Below are positions 1 to 13,500 of a stretch of 64,000 bases of DNA, one piece after another. Within the stretch, counting starts at the first letter, position 1; each line of letters starts with the position of its first letter. The DNA comes from Collybiopsis luxurians FD-317 M1 (Eukaryota; Basidiomycota; Agaricomycetes; Agaricales; Omphalotaceae): contig KN834800.1 in assembly GCA_000827265.1 (NCBI GenBank), positions 64,261 to 128,260 on the forward strand, given 5' to 3'. Position numbers and translations under genes: made by a program. The notes under the pieces are model-generated. The model did not search any database and was not told the origin of the DNA. It saw only the letters and a program-made list of their open reading frames with translations.

Positions 1-960
1 GAGAGTGTAACACACAGTTTGATGAAATGTTATATTTTGCCTAAACAATGTTGAAACAGTTTGAGCAAGACATAAATTCATCTGACATGGTAGTAGAACA
101 TGCAGGCCTAATATGACACCATAGCAGAGTCTTCTTCATTGCTGAGTGCACTGTTTTATGCAATGAGGTCCAGTTTTTCAGCCATTCTGGACTGTAAGAT
201 AAAATATTATTGGAAGAAACTGTTGTAAAATAGAAGAAACAGTGCCAATTGCTAGAGTACACTGTCAGAAATTATTTCCGGGAAGTCCAATACTTATCCA
301 TCTCAATCTTGGCCTTTGAGCTCATTGCTAAAAGCAATGAGCTGGATTGAAGCATCCAATTAGTGCCCTCAAATTGCAATTTTATTTGCTTTATAAATCT
401 TCTTGTCTCTTTGTAAATACATATATTAAGTACTTTGACATGTTCTTGATATCTCAGAGCTTCATTATATCAATTTTCACTTTTATGACCATTGCAAACA
501 GTGAGCAGGAGGCGGGAAACAATGGGCAGAAGTCAGGGATCAATGGGCAGGAAGTAGAGATCAGCAGAAAACAGCAGAAAACAGGCTTCAATCACTGTAT
601 GAAACACCATCAAGCAATATTGAACCAGACATGAACTGGTTGTCAACCTTCCTAAACAAGTGACAAAACTGTCACTGTGTTAATTAATGGAGTGTGCTTT
701 GCAGCCAACTTTCTATTGGTTTTCTCAAGCTGGTTCAGATCTCCAAATCAAACTATATTAAATACATTCTGACCCTTTGTTAAATGAATTATAATGATCC
801 CTGTCTACATATGCCAGCCATACATTCTATAGGAACCACTATGACTGGCAGCATGTGTTGATAAGCCAAGACTGGTCCTGCACTCAAATACATGGGGGCA
901 TCATTGACAGTACTGTGGTAGCTATTACCTCATTAACATTGTGTATATGCTGTTAAGTGC
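1..960. other. Gene-free AT-rich DNA
   Basis: No coding region or RNA gene that I can support. The short open frames lack introns, family motifs and codon structure. The base composition is AT-rich with few CpG dinucleotides, like the rest of the first 22 kb. Confidence 0.6.
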
Positions 961-999
961 ATCATTGTGTTAAAAGAATAACAAGTTACTGAATATAAT

Positions 1000-2080
1000 T
1001 GCTACAGTAAATAATTGCTGCTTTCCAGCAGACCATTTCTTGAAAATAAATGCTCCAGCAACTGATTGCTGTTCTTGCAGAAGTCATGCATTGAAATTAA
1101 TTGCCCACAACAGTGCTGGAACAGCAATGAATTGATACCCGCTACAAGATTAATCACTATACTAAATTATTGCTAGTGAAATTGATTGCTGTCATCTGTG
1201 GAACCATTCACTGCAAGTAAATGCTATTGCAATTAATGGCTGTCATCTGTGGAACATTTCACTGCAAATAATTGCTGCTGAATTCAAATGCTGTCATCTA
1301 TAAGATCATTCACTGTACATAATTGCTACTGAAATTAATTGCTGGCATCTGCAGGACCTTTCACTGCAAATAATTGCTGTGGAAACCAAATGCTGTCATC
1401 TGCAGGACCTTTCACTGCAAATAATTGCTGCGGAAACCAAATGCTGTCATCTGTGAGACCATTTGCTGCAAATAATTCCTGCTGAAATCAATTGCTGCCA
1501 TCTGTGAGACCTTCCACTGCACATAGTTACTACTGAAATTAATTACTGTCATCTGTGAGACTTTTCACTGCAAATAAATGCTACTAAAATCAAATACTTT
1601 CATCTGTGGGATCATTCACTGCAAATACCAGTTGTTACTGAAATTAATTGCTGTCATCTGTGAGACCATTCACTGCAAATAAATTCTAAAGCAATTTGTT
1701 GCTGCCTTCCACAAGATTGTTCATTGTAAATAATTGCTGTGGCAATTGAGTGCTGCTTTTCAAAAATTTATCCACTGCTAATATATCCTACCAAAATTAA
1801 GTTCTCTTTCATGATAAATCATACACTAAAATACCTACAAAAAAAAATCATTGCTGCAGTCTACAAGACTATTCACTGCAAACCATTCCCATTGGAATTA
1901 ATTACTGTCTTATTCAGAGCTGTTTACTGCAAATCAATGCCACAAACAATGATTGCACAATTCTCAATGACCCATGCCCAACAAATGTATCCTGCTATTG
2001 AAATTAATTACTGCCTAATGAAGGACCATTTACTGCAAATAGATACTGCAGCAATCACTTGCTACCTAATAAATTATTAT
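1000..2080. repeat. 51-bp minisatellite, about 20 diverged copies
   Basis: A tandem repeat whose unit alternates an ATTCACTGCAAATAATTGCT-like half with an ATTGCTGTCATCTGTGAGAC-like half. From about 1206 to 1690 successive units are 51 to 52 bp long and differ by a few substitutions each. Outside that core, to about 1000 and 2080, the units are more degraded. Because 51 is a multiple of three, the array keeps fortuitous open frames; I do not regard these as genes. Confidence 0.85.
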
Positions 2081-2247
2081 TTATATTTGCTGCAGCCATA
2101 CATATACAAAAATTGTATATAATTCTTGTCTATTCATTGTGTGCCCTAATAATGCCATTCAATTGAATGATTTTGTACTGTAAAATGAATGGTTAAATGA
2201 ATAGGCCCATCTGCAGGACTTGAAAATTGTATGGGCAGGTTCAGTAT

Positions 2248-4883
2248 TTAGTACCTGTGGTACCTGTTTGGATGACAGGCCACTTGGCACATATCTGTGG
2301 CAGTTGGATCAATTGAATGAGAAAGCAAGTAATTTTGTAAATCTGCTCCCCCTTCCTGAACTAGTTGTGACAGAAGTGCATCTGCATTGTCCATTTCAAC
2401 ATTGGTATCCATAGGATTTTGGGGTGGGACTTGTTCAACTGGTTTAGAAGGCAAATTATTGCAATCCCTAAAATTGTCACAACCAGTTTGTTGTCTCCAA
2501 CCTCCTTGAATAACAGGTGTTGGTATAAAACCAGGACAATTAGGAGCTCAATGAGTTCTAGGTCCAGGGTTCTGTCAACACCATTCCAATATTTTTTCAG
2601 GATCATGGCTGAACAGATTTGGATTATATGGTCAAAGATGAGGATTACCCCAAGGTTGTTCCAGATATTCATCTGGAGCATCAGGACCATCATATTCATC
2701 AGGTAGTTCTGGTAAATTGGGAGTGGGAGGATGAACAGGAGTATTTCCTGCAGAAGGATGTTCTGATGATGGATGATATTCTTGGGTAGAATTGTCATCA
2801 TTATTTTTATTTAAATCATTGTCATTATCACTGTTAGGTAGATGACTCTGATCATCATCAGAAGAAGTAAATGGTATATTTGAATCTGGAATATACAGAT
2901 CAAAAGAAAGTGGATTAGATTCATCACCAGAGTTAGACCGGATAGGTTCAGAAGGTCTCTCTTTCCTGTTGTCATCTGATTTTCACTTTGGAAACCATTT
3001 TTTATAAAAGTTTCCTTGGGGTGCAGAATAAAAATATAGCCTTTGCTTCCTTTATTGTAACCAATAAAAGTCATAGCTTCCAAATGTGGTTCAAATTTAT
3101 TTAATTGCTTGTCTGGTGGAACAAAGACATAAGTGCCACATCCAAATGTTTTGAAGTATGATACATCAGGTTTCTTTTTAAGAAATACTTCCATTGGTGT
3201 TTTCCAGTTCAATTGATGTAATGGTGTGCAGTTATAGACATGTACTGCAGTGGAATGTGAAATTCCCACCAAGATTCTGGACAGCAAGTGTGATGGCACA
3301 TTGCTTCAGACTTGTCCAGAAAAGTACAATGTATTCTTTCCACTTGACCATTTTGTTGATGAACATGAGGTTCTGATGTTTGTACCTCAATTCCTTCTGA
3401 TTTAAGATAAGCCATGAATTCTTTAGAAAAGAATTTCCTTCCTCAATCTATGTGTAGTATTGGGACTTTTCACTCAGTCTGAATTTCAGCCCAGGCTTTG
3501 AAATCTTTAAACTCTTGTGACACTTCAGATTTTTTACAAAGCATGATCAAAACAGTATGAGAAGAGCAATCATCCAGTGTTGTTATTGCATATTTAAATT
3601 TGTGATATGATAGAGTTGGCATCTCAATAAGATCTGCATGAACTAGATCTAATGGGTTTTCTGCTCATTTCTCAGACCGTGGGTAGGATTTGGAGGCAGC
3701 TTTTCCAAGTGCACATCCACAACATGGTAAATCTTCAGAAGGAATGGAAATCTTAGGAAAACCTTTGACATTATCAGAAGCATTGCATAACACTATTTTA
3801 CCTGGATGTCCAAAAACAGTTGTGCCAAGTGTCATAATCATTAGTCTTTTGACTAGCTATATATTGTTGAGGGTTTTGAATCAAAGTCCAGAGCCAATGT
3901 AAGGCATCTGAACCAATCATAGGCTTTAAAGTCATTATAATCTTTCAATTAGACTTAAGACAAACAACAGATTTTTCTTCATCAATGGTTGTATAACAAC
4001 CAGATTGGTTTAATTGTCTGATTGACAAGAGTCAATGTGTGCATTGTGGTTGGTAATATACTGGATATAACTTAGTCATTTGAGTTGTGCCAAGTCCATT
4101 GTCATGAGTTATAAATACTGTTCCGGCACCTTGTATGAAGATTTTAGAATTCTTATCAGCAGGTTGTACAGGAATGGGATCAGGGAATTTTTTATAGTTG
4201 GCAAAATCTTCTATGTGAGGTGTAAAATGCCCAGAAGCTCCAGAATCTAGAAGCCATACCACTAATTCATGATCAGAACTATTCTTAGCATTCTTAATCA
4301 CACTATGCACATTTTGCAAATAGATTTTATTGTCCATATCAAATGTAGAAGCAGAAACATATTTATACATATTTACAGAGTTCATATCCAATACTATGGC
4401 ATATTTGGAGAAGTCTGAATGAGTATGAGCTGAGAGTTTTGGCTGTTGAGTGCATAGTTTAGAGAACATCTGTTTTGTATGGCACAATTGATTAGTGATA
4501 TTTCTTTTGAATTTAGAGAGTGCTACTTGCCAAAAGATAAGTCTTTCATTGCCAGAACTGTATTCTTCCCCTTCCATGTCATTATAATAGGTGGAGCCAA
4601 GCTCTTCTCCTTGTTCATCTGCCATATAGAAATCATGGATGCTATTGATTTGATCAGCAAGTCCTATGGCAGAAAGATTGATTTCCTCTTCCTCCTTTTT
4701 CATATTGGCAAGAATCAGATCATAGGAATCTGTAGAAGATCCTTGGACAAAATCTGAGTGGTCAACACCCTTGAGGGGTTTGTGTTTACCAGCAGGAGGT
4801 TGTACTAGAGGAGAAGTGAAGGGAATTTCAGCAGAAATTTGTGTGATATGGGCTGTGGCAAAATTTGCACCAGGAATAGTCAA
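2248..4883 (-). pseudogene. Copia pol remnant: protease, integrase and spacer
   Basis: The open stretch 4883-4032 contains the retroviral-type aspartic protease motif WLLDSGASGHFT near 4230-4260. The integrase core between about 3900 and 3200 is heavily interrupted by stops and shifts. The integrase C-terminal part is readable at 3299-2811, including a GCGTYVFVPPDK-like stretch and a FIGYNKGSKGYI stretch typical of Copia integrase tails. The acidic, proline-rich spacer follows at about 2800-2250, and translation ends just before the reverse transcriptase would start. I see no zinc knuckle. It cannot make a working polyprotein. Confidence 0.75.
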
Positions 4884-5722
4884 GTTTTTGGTGGTAGATT
4901 CATGTGCATGCCCCTTGATTTATTCCCATTAGCAGGAGGATTTTCCTGAGAAGGTTGCTGCCCATTGGGTGCATTTTTTGGACCTTTGGGTTTCTTTTGG
5001 GTATGCCAGTTAGAAGTGTTATCATTGGGTTGTTGGACCCAAGTGATTTGTGTGGCAAGTGCCAAAGAATTGCTGGACTTTTGTTGGCAATGTTCATCAG
5101 CAATGGAAGGAATTATTTTGGCAGGGATAAGAACAGTACTTTGAGCTAGAATGGTAGCACAGAATGAATCCCAAATGGATGGTAATGCAGCCAGAATAAT
5201 CATAGCTTTAATGGGATCTGTGAACTGTATGTCCTCATCTGCAAGACAACTGAAGAGACCCATAAGAGAGGAGATTGGGCTGATGGGATCAGAATTGTTG
5301 CTGATAGTAAAGGTGATGGCTTTGCAAAAAATAGTGAATTTCCCAGCAGCACCTGGTTTACCATAAGTTTCATATATTTCATCCCAGGTTTCTTCTGAAG
5401 TGTCTTTGACAACATTTCAATATATATCAGTGGGAAGGCACATTTGAATAGCACCTAAGGTGATGTCATCAAAACAATCCCATTCAGCCTGCTCTTTGCA
5501 TTGTTCTGCAGTAGTAATATTTTCTGTTTGTTCAACAGATCCTTCACCATTAGGACCTGGGACAGTAGTAGTTCTAGTCTGGTCCCTTGGTCATTTGACA
5601 TCTCCAGAAACAATTCGCCAAACACCTTGAAGGCAAAGAAAAGCCTTCATGCTTATTTCCCAGGTGGGATAGTTGGCATTGTTGAGCATGGGGACTTGAG
5701 TGATAGCAGAAGTAGAAGACAT
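4880..5722 (-). pseudogene. Copia gag remnant
   Basis: The start codon at 5722 opens a frame with the W-x-x-x-M-x-x-x-L-x-x-x-G-x-W-x-I-V-x-G pattern of Copia Gag (YPTWEISMKAFLCLQGVW), followed by an ETWDEIYETYGKPG segment typical of the UBN2 Gag family. Two in-frame TGA codons interrupt it, one after about residue 43 and one near 5415. Both sit where an arginine CGA is plausible. The C-terminal part (5263-4880) is basic and asparagine- and proline-rich, consistent with a nucleic-acid-binding tail. It overlaps the pol frame by a few bases. Confidence 0.7.
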
Positions 5723-6447
5723 TGTGAGTGAAATTGGTTCTATAAAGAAGAAATTACAGTTAGAAAACTGTTTCCTCAAGTTATGAACTCAGGACACATC
5801 AACATCAGTCTTAAACCCAATTGACTTTTGTTATCCAAGTGATATGATTGTATTTTTATCCATCAATATATCCATCTCCAATCTGATCATGCCTATCAGA
5901 CTCAGTAAAGCTTAATTTTGATATATACAAAAATCCAGATGCCAATAGAAAGCCTAATTGATTAGACATTCTTCTATTTGTGCACTATAAGCACAGATCA
6001 GAGAACAGTTCTTTTGTTCAGTGTAAAAGGGACTTAAGGCAAGTGGGGAATTTTTAATTCTATGGAGGCCAAGAGATCTCACATGAGTTTACATTTACCC
6101 AGCCTATGCAGTTGTGCTTTTGGCTATGCACATGCTGGCAGAAGTCTACCTGGGGAGGGAATCAACCCTACATGGACAGAGGTATACTCTAGAACCATAA
6201 AAGCTCATTCTTGTGGAGTGCCTGTGTACACACAAGGTTAGCAAGCAAGACAGATGTGTATTTAATACATGAGGATACTGATAGTTAAAATGATCTGGAT
6301 CAAACCATACCAAACCACAGGTTGCACAACATCAAGACTCAGTACTCAGGAGTATGAGCTGTCCAAAGCCTCATTCAACATGAGCAACCACTCATAAACA
6401 TGCAATGGGTTAACAACCTATGTTGAAGCCTCTTGGGGCCCATAACC
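5723..6447 (-). other. Copia leader with possible primer-binding site
   Basis: This is the untranslated region between the probable LTR and the gag start. Directly inside the LTR the minus strand reads GGTTATGGGCCCCAAG, which could serve as a primer-binding site, but I cannot assign the tRNA. No other gene is visible here. Confidence 0.35.
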
Positions 6448-6948
6448 TGTTGAAACAGCAATCAGTCTATTGAGTGGTTGAGACTATACTCACTGAGTTG
6501 TGTAATGAAGAATAGAGAGGTAGTAGAGCTTTTAGGGAAGTGAGTATTCAAGTAGTGGAGAACTATATGATATTGTCTGTTAATATGAGTTGAGCTACAG
6601 TATTTATACTAAAGCTACTAAACCCTATAACAACATAGGTTGTACCCTAAAACATATAAGTAGAAAGATATCGGAGCATAATGAACCCTAGAATATAGTA
6701 ATTACTAAGGTATAGTTCATAGTGCAATGTGTAAACTGCACAATATGTATCATGGATGAGTAAGACATAGTAAAGTAATGAATAGCATAAAGGTAGCTAT
6801 GAGGGATTTATAATACTCAATCTAATGAGTAATCAACTATATACAAATATGAAATGATATACTATACACATGTTGATCGGATCAGTGTAAGTACTAAGTA
6901 TAGTTCTACATGATCTGAAGATACTTGCAAGCATCTATCATTTCAACA
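6448..6948 (-). repeat. Probable 5' LTR of the Copia element
   Basis: A 501-bp block bounded by perfect inverted ends TGTTGAAA at 6448 and TTTCAACA at 6948, as expected for an LTR (5'-TG...CA-3'). It lies at the correct side and distance from the gag start, and it is very AT-rich inside. There is no second copy in the window because the 3' half of the element is gone, so the boundaries rest on the terminal motif alone. Confidence 0.45.
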
Positions 6949-8533
6949 TGAGTAAACCCTGCTACCTGAAATCTAAATTGGTGCAGTCACATGTGTTTTT
7001 TTAGAGATGGGCTTGTTGTTGTATTAGATGATGCAATTTGTATCTCCTCCTTCCAAATGGCCTTTTCTTGTAATGCATCATCATGTGCATTTGTTTATTG
7101 AACATTGAGCACCAGTGCAGGCAGCAGAGGAAATAGCAGCTCATTAAAGTAGGACAGATCTTCATGACAGGAATGTGTGATTTCAAAATATAGGAGAGGA
7201 TTACAAGATAGGCAAGTCTGTTTGTAAATTGTAACCTGCCCATAAAATAGCATTATGTTAAGGATATGAGCCCCATCCAAATACTACATATCCCACTGTG
7301 CATATCTATGACAAGTTAGTATTTCTTTAACTTTTCCTTGTATATTCTAATTTCCATTTGCTTCTGCTCAGGTTTGTAGGTGCTTAAGGGGAAGATCTAC
7401 ATTACCTATAAACATTATTTGATGTACCAATATACATTTGTAGCCCTCAAAGTCCACACTATCTTGCATGCTTTGAAGGGTAAGTTGTTACAACTAAATG
7501 CTTGTCTAGCTATGTACTATGTAGTTTGGCAGATACACTGAGCTGTTCACACTATCTTGTGTGCTTCTGAGGATTTGCATCTATATATTTTGAAAGATAT
7601 TGGGATCACAATTGAGCATACAACAATGAGTAAAATCTTACACATCATGTTTAGTTTGACCTATAGTATATGTTGAGTTGACCTCTTGTAACAATAGCTG
7701 ACTTTTGACACTTCCAATATTTCTATAGCATTGCTGCAGTCATTGTATGTTTGAGCTACCTTGTGTGCACTATTCAGGCCCTCATTGTAGCTTGTAAGAT
7801 CAATAAAAACCATGTTAGAAACATATTCAAGAAGGAAATATATAGGGCATTTCCAATGGTCATGAGCTCAAGTGAAATAATCAAATGCAGTGGAAAAGGG
7901 TAAAGGTGAAGAGTGCTGTAAGTAGTTCATGAAGCAGCAATTTTAGTATCTTTGGTTTCCTTTTTTTCCCTTCCACTCAGGTCTGTAGATAGTTGGGTAG
8001 AGGCTCACTATCACCTATGGACTCTATAAATTAATTATGTAGTTATGGGCAGTTTCAATTATTTTTAATTATTTGGACTTTTCCTTTGCTTTTGACACAC
8101 TTGAATGTAAATGGCCTTAAACCAGTGTACTCATGTGAATATAGTGCTTGAATAGACCTCAGAATTTACAGGGTACATTGAGGTTTTACTTTTAAGTCTT
8201 AGGCCATGTGCATTCCAGTCAGATAATCAAGCTTAAGGACATGGATTGAATAGCAGTCTCAGCAGCCATAAGCATCTGACTCACTTAGGGCACTTGTATA
8301 ATGTTATCACTCACCTCAACTAAGAAGCTTTAATAATGAGTCAGGACAAGGTTTTAATGAAAGTTCCATTTTGCCAAGACTCAGCAAGTTAAGCTGTCAA
8401 TTGCAGGAAAAAAAGTTACTTGAAAAGTCATTTTGCACACTCTTCAATAACAGGGGCCACTGCAACATTCTCAGTGTGTGGCAATGAACAAGAACCTGCA
8501 GTTGCAAAGGAGGTTGCTAAGGCCAGGAGAGAG
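6949..8533. other. Gene-free AT-rich spacer
   Basis: No supported gene, RNA or repeat. The short open frames on either strand lack recognisable motifs or a plausible splice structure. Confidence 0.55.
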
Positions 8534-9086
8534 TAGGGCTTTTCACTATTCATACTGTGTACGGTACAGTCAGATTCTCCCATATATGGCTATGGTATGG
8601 ATACAGTACAGCAAAATACAGATCAAAATTTGTTGCTACAGTACAGTAAAAATACACCTGTACTACAGTTTCCAGCTTACTTATTCACAAATTAGTAGTA
8701 GAATCTCAATATGTACATTTCATACTTCAAATCATTAGATACATAAAAGCCTCTAGGAAAAACATGTCCACTGTGTACCATAATTTTGCTAACAAAATGA
8801 GAAAAGCATACTAAAAATTGATAAGGTAGCCATTGCCTTGATTTACTGTTAATTGTGAAGCAGCCACTGGGGCCAAATGCTGCACACAACACTGAAACAG
8901 GTTTCTAAAATGAAACCTGATGGTCAAGAGCAAAGTTGAAAGAAATAATGTGACATACCCATGGCTGACTGTAATACAACTGTATTACAGTGTATGGTAT
9001 GGCCAGATACAGTGCCTGTCTGGACTGTCTATGGTATGAACCTTATCAGTTGAATTGCTCATAGTACAGTACAGTGAAGAGCCCTA
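8534..9086. mobile_element. hAT-type MITE, 553 bp, 8-bp target duplication
   Basis: The ends are imperfect terminal inverted repeats, TAGGGCTTTTCAC at 8534 and GTGAAGAGCCCTA ending at 9086. They are flanked by an identical 8-bp direct repeat GGAGAGAG at 8526-8533 and 9087-9094. An 8-bp duplication with TAGGG-type ends is diagnostic of the hAT superfamily. The inside carries several GTACAGTACAG-like and TATGGTATGG motifs repeated in both orientations and no transposase, so it is non-autonomous. Confidence 0.8.
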
Positions 9087-9094
9087 GGAGAGAG

Positions 9095-10100
9095 GGTAAT
9101 CAAAAGGCATTGGCAATCTTTGTCAAAGCCATACCTGTCAAAAGGCTTTAAGTAATTAGCAGATGTATTACAGCTGTGCAAGCTTGGGAAGCCTTAAAGA
9201 ACAATATGAACCTATAAGTAGTACTTCAGCTAGCCTGCCCTAACCAGAGCCAGTGATGTGCTTATAACTTAAGACCTTACTAGATTTAGGGCCTTAATTT
9301 GGTTCCTAAACATCAAGAACAATGATGGGTGTCAAAGGCAGGCTGGCAAAAGAGATGAGCAAGGAGCAAACATGAATAGCACCTTATGAAAGAACCTGAT
9401 TGATGAACAGTGCCTACACATTTAAAAAAATGCAATTGACCATTATGAAAGGATTAAGAGCAAAAGTCCATGAACAGAGGTAAAGAAAAATATGAAAGAA
9501 AGACTGGGTGGAAAGAAAGAGGTTGTGTGAGCAGAGAAAAGAGGTGGCTAGACAGGAGAGATGCAAAGTTAGGACAAGCAGGACATGGAGGTATGAAAGG
9601 TAATGCAAGTAATATATGTCACAGAAAGTGACAGCTCTATATATATAGGGATAAAAACTGAGTCAAAGCATTATGGTATGGACCATGAGAAAATGGACAA
9701 ACTGCCCATAAGGATAATTTTCCATTTCATTCCAGACTCATACTTAGGACCTAATTAGGTCTTAATATACACATGATCAATGCTTAAGAGCTGCTCTGGC
9801 ATAGCAGCTATTGACAAATGCTTTCATATTTGAATCCATCTCAGTACACAACAACCCTGCCTTTCTCACTCTATTGCTCTTCTTTTTGGCAGTGTCACCA
9901 TGGAGCTGATCACTCAGGACTTAGCACTAATGAACAACTGAATGTAGACAAGCTGCCAGCTTTCACCAGTAACAGCTTCTCAGCTTTTAGCACAGGCATG
10001 GAATAATGTGATCTTGGATGATGGGACTCTGTAGGGATTGGGTGATAAATATGAGGAAAAATTAAGCAGCATTGATAAAGGTCCTAAAATGCACCTAGAT
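9095..10100. other. Gene-free spacer with possible old MITE
   Basis: No gene is supported. Imperfect inverted similarity between about 9252-9295 and 9735-9775, sharing TTAAGACCT-type segments, hints at a decayed 0.5-kb MITE. The ends and target duplication are not clear enough to call it. Confidence 0.35.
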
Positions 10101-10545
10101 TACACGGCCAACTACTTGCCCACAGGTAAACCACAGTTTGGGCTAGCCTGCGGTCTGACCACGGTTCAAACGTCGCTTAGTATGACAGGCTTGCATGTCA
10201 ATTGGATCGCATCCATATATGGCATGTTGCTTTGTGCTTGCTTACGACACTCGGTCGTCCTTCCTTTTCGAGCAGATTCCTGTTGACGTACTTGTATTCA
10301 ATGCATCCGAAGTGACCAGGGCGCATTCATCTACATTCTACATTTGCTCAAGGTCAATGATAAGAGGATATTCTTCTATGTTCAGACTTGGGCCTTCATC
10401 ACATTGACAAGGGTGACACACCTCCAAGTCAGAACACACCAGTTACATGTGAATTGCATGTGTTCGGCATGTTTAGAAGCTTAAAACAGCGACATGGTGT
10501 GGCTTTGCTCATTTCTTTCCTCCCTTTAACGTAGCTCTGTCTATA

Positions 10546-13500
10546 ATGCCTTTGCCAGTGGAACCTGATCCTTCTAGTAGGTATTCTGATCCATGACCTT
10601 TTGTCTGTTTTTAGTTAGTAAATATTTGCTGGTAGTTTGGAGATTATGCACTGAAGACAACAAGTATCTTTGTCGTGTGTGCAATGATGGAAAGGGAAAG
10701 AAACGCTCTCAGTGTTTTGATCATGAGAGAACACAAGTGCATCAAGATCGACTAAGGCCAGCAGGATTTTTTCAAGCTCAGGAATCACTGCCTCTATCAC
10801 CATCTGGAAGCGAGTCAATGGCGGTGGCAGAAAATATGGTCATAGGGCCGCTGATGCAGGCACTGATGGAGATGGGAAATCCAGCAACAGCTGAGCTCCG
10901 GGAGCAGAGGCGTCAGGATTTTATACCACTTGCTAATCAGTCAGATCATCCACTACTGGCTAGTACTCCACTATCTCCTCTATCCAGTGATACTTATCTG
11001 CAAAGTGACACGGAGCTTGCTCCCCTGCCAGAGGAAGCATTTGTACAACATCTCTCGCGCTCTTTTCAAGACTATCTCTTAAATGGGATATTACCCGATG
11101 ATGCCTCAGACTCTGACATATCTGCTGACAACGAATCAGCTAATGCCTTTCACCCCGATGACTCTGATCAAAATACAGGCAGGTCTTTGGTTCTCTTTAA
11201 AGTGTGGAATCTGATATCCACTTAATGACAGCAGACATCAAATATAGAGCACATTTTCATCGAAATCAGGAGAAAGATCCTAAATGGTTCCCTTGGTCTG
11301 GAAAGATTGTATGTTGGCAACCAACTGATGCAATGTATTCGAGCTACTGAAACCAATTTTAAGACATGCATACTTGATATTATACAGCATCTCCCCCGCT
11401 CTACATTTTCAGATCATCAACTCGAGGTAATCTCATGGGCTCTCTGAATCACTGGCACCCCTGAAGTACCATCCATGAATGGCATGAAAGAAATTCAAAA
11501 AATGCTTGATACAACTTGTGGAATACGAACATTAAAATATCATGGGGCACTGGGCCATATCTACTATGTGAATGCATTAGAAGACATAGTTAGTCGAGTA
11601 GGTGTCTAGAATAGGTCACACAATGTCCAAAAAGAGCTCACTGCACACATGTACAGGAAATGGCAAACCCAAAAGTTCGACCAAAGCTCTCCTTTTATCC
11701 TGAAGCTACCAATGGTCACATAGACAGTGCAAAAAATGCGTTCTGTTGGTTACATGAACTTGATCACAACCTCACTACACCAATGATTCGAGTGGGAAAT
11801 GAAGATTTCTATCTGTTTGAGCCTTGTCAGTTGAAGACTATGGCTTATTGTATCCCATATCGATGGATTGAGCAGTCTGATGCCAAGGGTAATGCACAGC
11901 TTTATGGGTGGGTATGGAACATTCATCAAAACTCTGAGATGAATGGTTGGGAGGTGATCAGATCAGAACAAGCGGAAGTGCATGAATCCAACTTCCTCAC
12001 TTCTTTCCCAAAGTTACAGCAAAGCTTTCAAGAACGTTCAATACCAGATCCTGGTAATATTTGTGGTATGAAGGACTGCTTTGCTCTATCCTAGTACACG
12101 CTAATTTCCATTTTCAAATTTATATGCAGGAGTCTATGATGAAACAGGTGGATTTTTGCCTTGGAGGTATACTGATCCATCTAAGGGCAACCCATGGCGA
12201 GAAAAAGCCCGAGGACATCGAGTCTGTGCTTTTCCTATTTGGCTTTATTGTGATGATACATCCGGAAACAAATCAAAGAAGTGGAACAAACACAACTCTT
12301 TTCTGTTCACCCCAGCGGGACTTGATTGCAAAGAAGCACACTTACAGTATCATGTTCACTTTCTATCAACATCAAACATTGCTCCTCCGCTTGAAATGCT
12401 AGATGGAATTGTCGAGCAACTTGAGTTTGTATCAATCTACTGTGATTGTAAAAATGATTTACTGAAAATCTCCAGAGCTGGTGAGCGACAAGGCATATGG
12501 GCATATGATTGTGAGGCACAGGATATGGTCCTTGTTATTGTATCTGTGCTTGCAATGCTCGGTGACAATCCCATGCAGTCTGAATTTGCATGCCATGTTG
12601 GATTGATGGGTAAAATGTTCTGTTGATGTTGCTTTGTTCAAGGAAAAGGTGAAGATGATTTGGGGCAAACATGGCAAACAACAGACATAGAGACAGCATC
12701 CATATCAAGTAATTCAAGTGCCGAAGCTGCAGGCTCCAACAACTGTGAAACCTTTCCAGACTTGGTCCAGCGAGCAACACGTTTTTTTGAGGTGTATCTT
12801 TTCAATTTAAACTAATTTTGCTGTCATTAACTGGTACTATATGGCTCTAGACTCATAATCTTCGAACCAAAGAGGACACTGTGAAGAAGCTCAAGACCAT
12901 TTTCTCACATTCACAACTCATTGGGGAAAAAACCAAGGCAAAAAAGTTGAAAACCATGTTTGGTATCAAGGATACATACCAGGATTATTTTACAGAGTTA
13001 TTATTTACACTCCAAAAGGATTTATGGGGAAGCAACCAGCAAAAACAGGACGAAATGAATAAATTACTTGATAAATTACCTAGCAATATCCTGAGTCCTG
13101 TCTGGCACATTAAAGGTAAGCTGTGGTACTGCTACAAAAATAGCTAGCTTCCTCACATGCTTGACTAGGACTGGATCCACATCGTGATACACCAGTTGAA
13201 ATCCTCCATGTGATTCTTCTTGGATTTGTTAAATACCTGTGGCGAGACGCAATTGCAAGACTGTTTGATGCACAAAAAAATCTTCTTATTTCCCGGCTAT
13301 CTGCCTTTAATGTCGAAGGTCTTGAGCTATCTGCTTTGGCTGGAACCACTTTGGTTAAGTATGCAGGATCACTGGTCGGCTGTGATTTCCGTGTTATAGC
13401 CCAAGCTGCAGTTTTTGTACTCTATGATCTTGTACCACAGGAGTGCTTTGCTACTTGGTGTGCTTTATCAGCATTAGTACCTCTGGTATGGCTACCTGTA

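Larger units (their letters stand above)
2248..6948 (-). mobile_element. Truncated Ty1/Copia retrotransposon
   Basis: A minus-strand Copia element. Reading leftwards from 6948 there is a probable 5' LTR, an untranslated leader, gag, aspartic protease, integrase and the low-complexity spacer that normally precedes reverse transcriptase. The similarity ends near 2250, so reverse transcriptase, RNase H and the 3' LTR are missing. The reading frame is broken by several stops, including TGA codons where CGA would be expected, as produced by C-to-T change at CpG. The element is dead. No target-site duplication can be tested because one end is lost. Confidence 0.8.

Noticed and set aside
9252..9775. 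Second MITE with TTAAGACCT ends
   Set aside because: Inverted similarity is weak and no target duplication could be defined.
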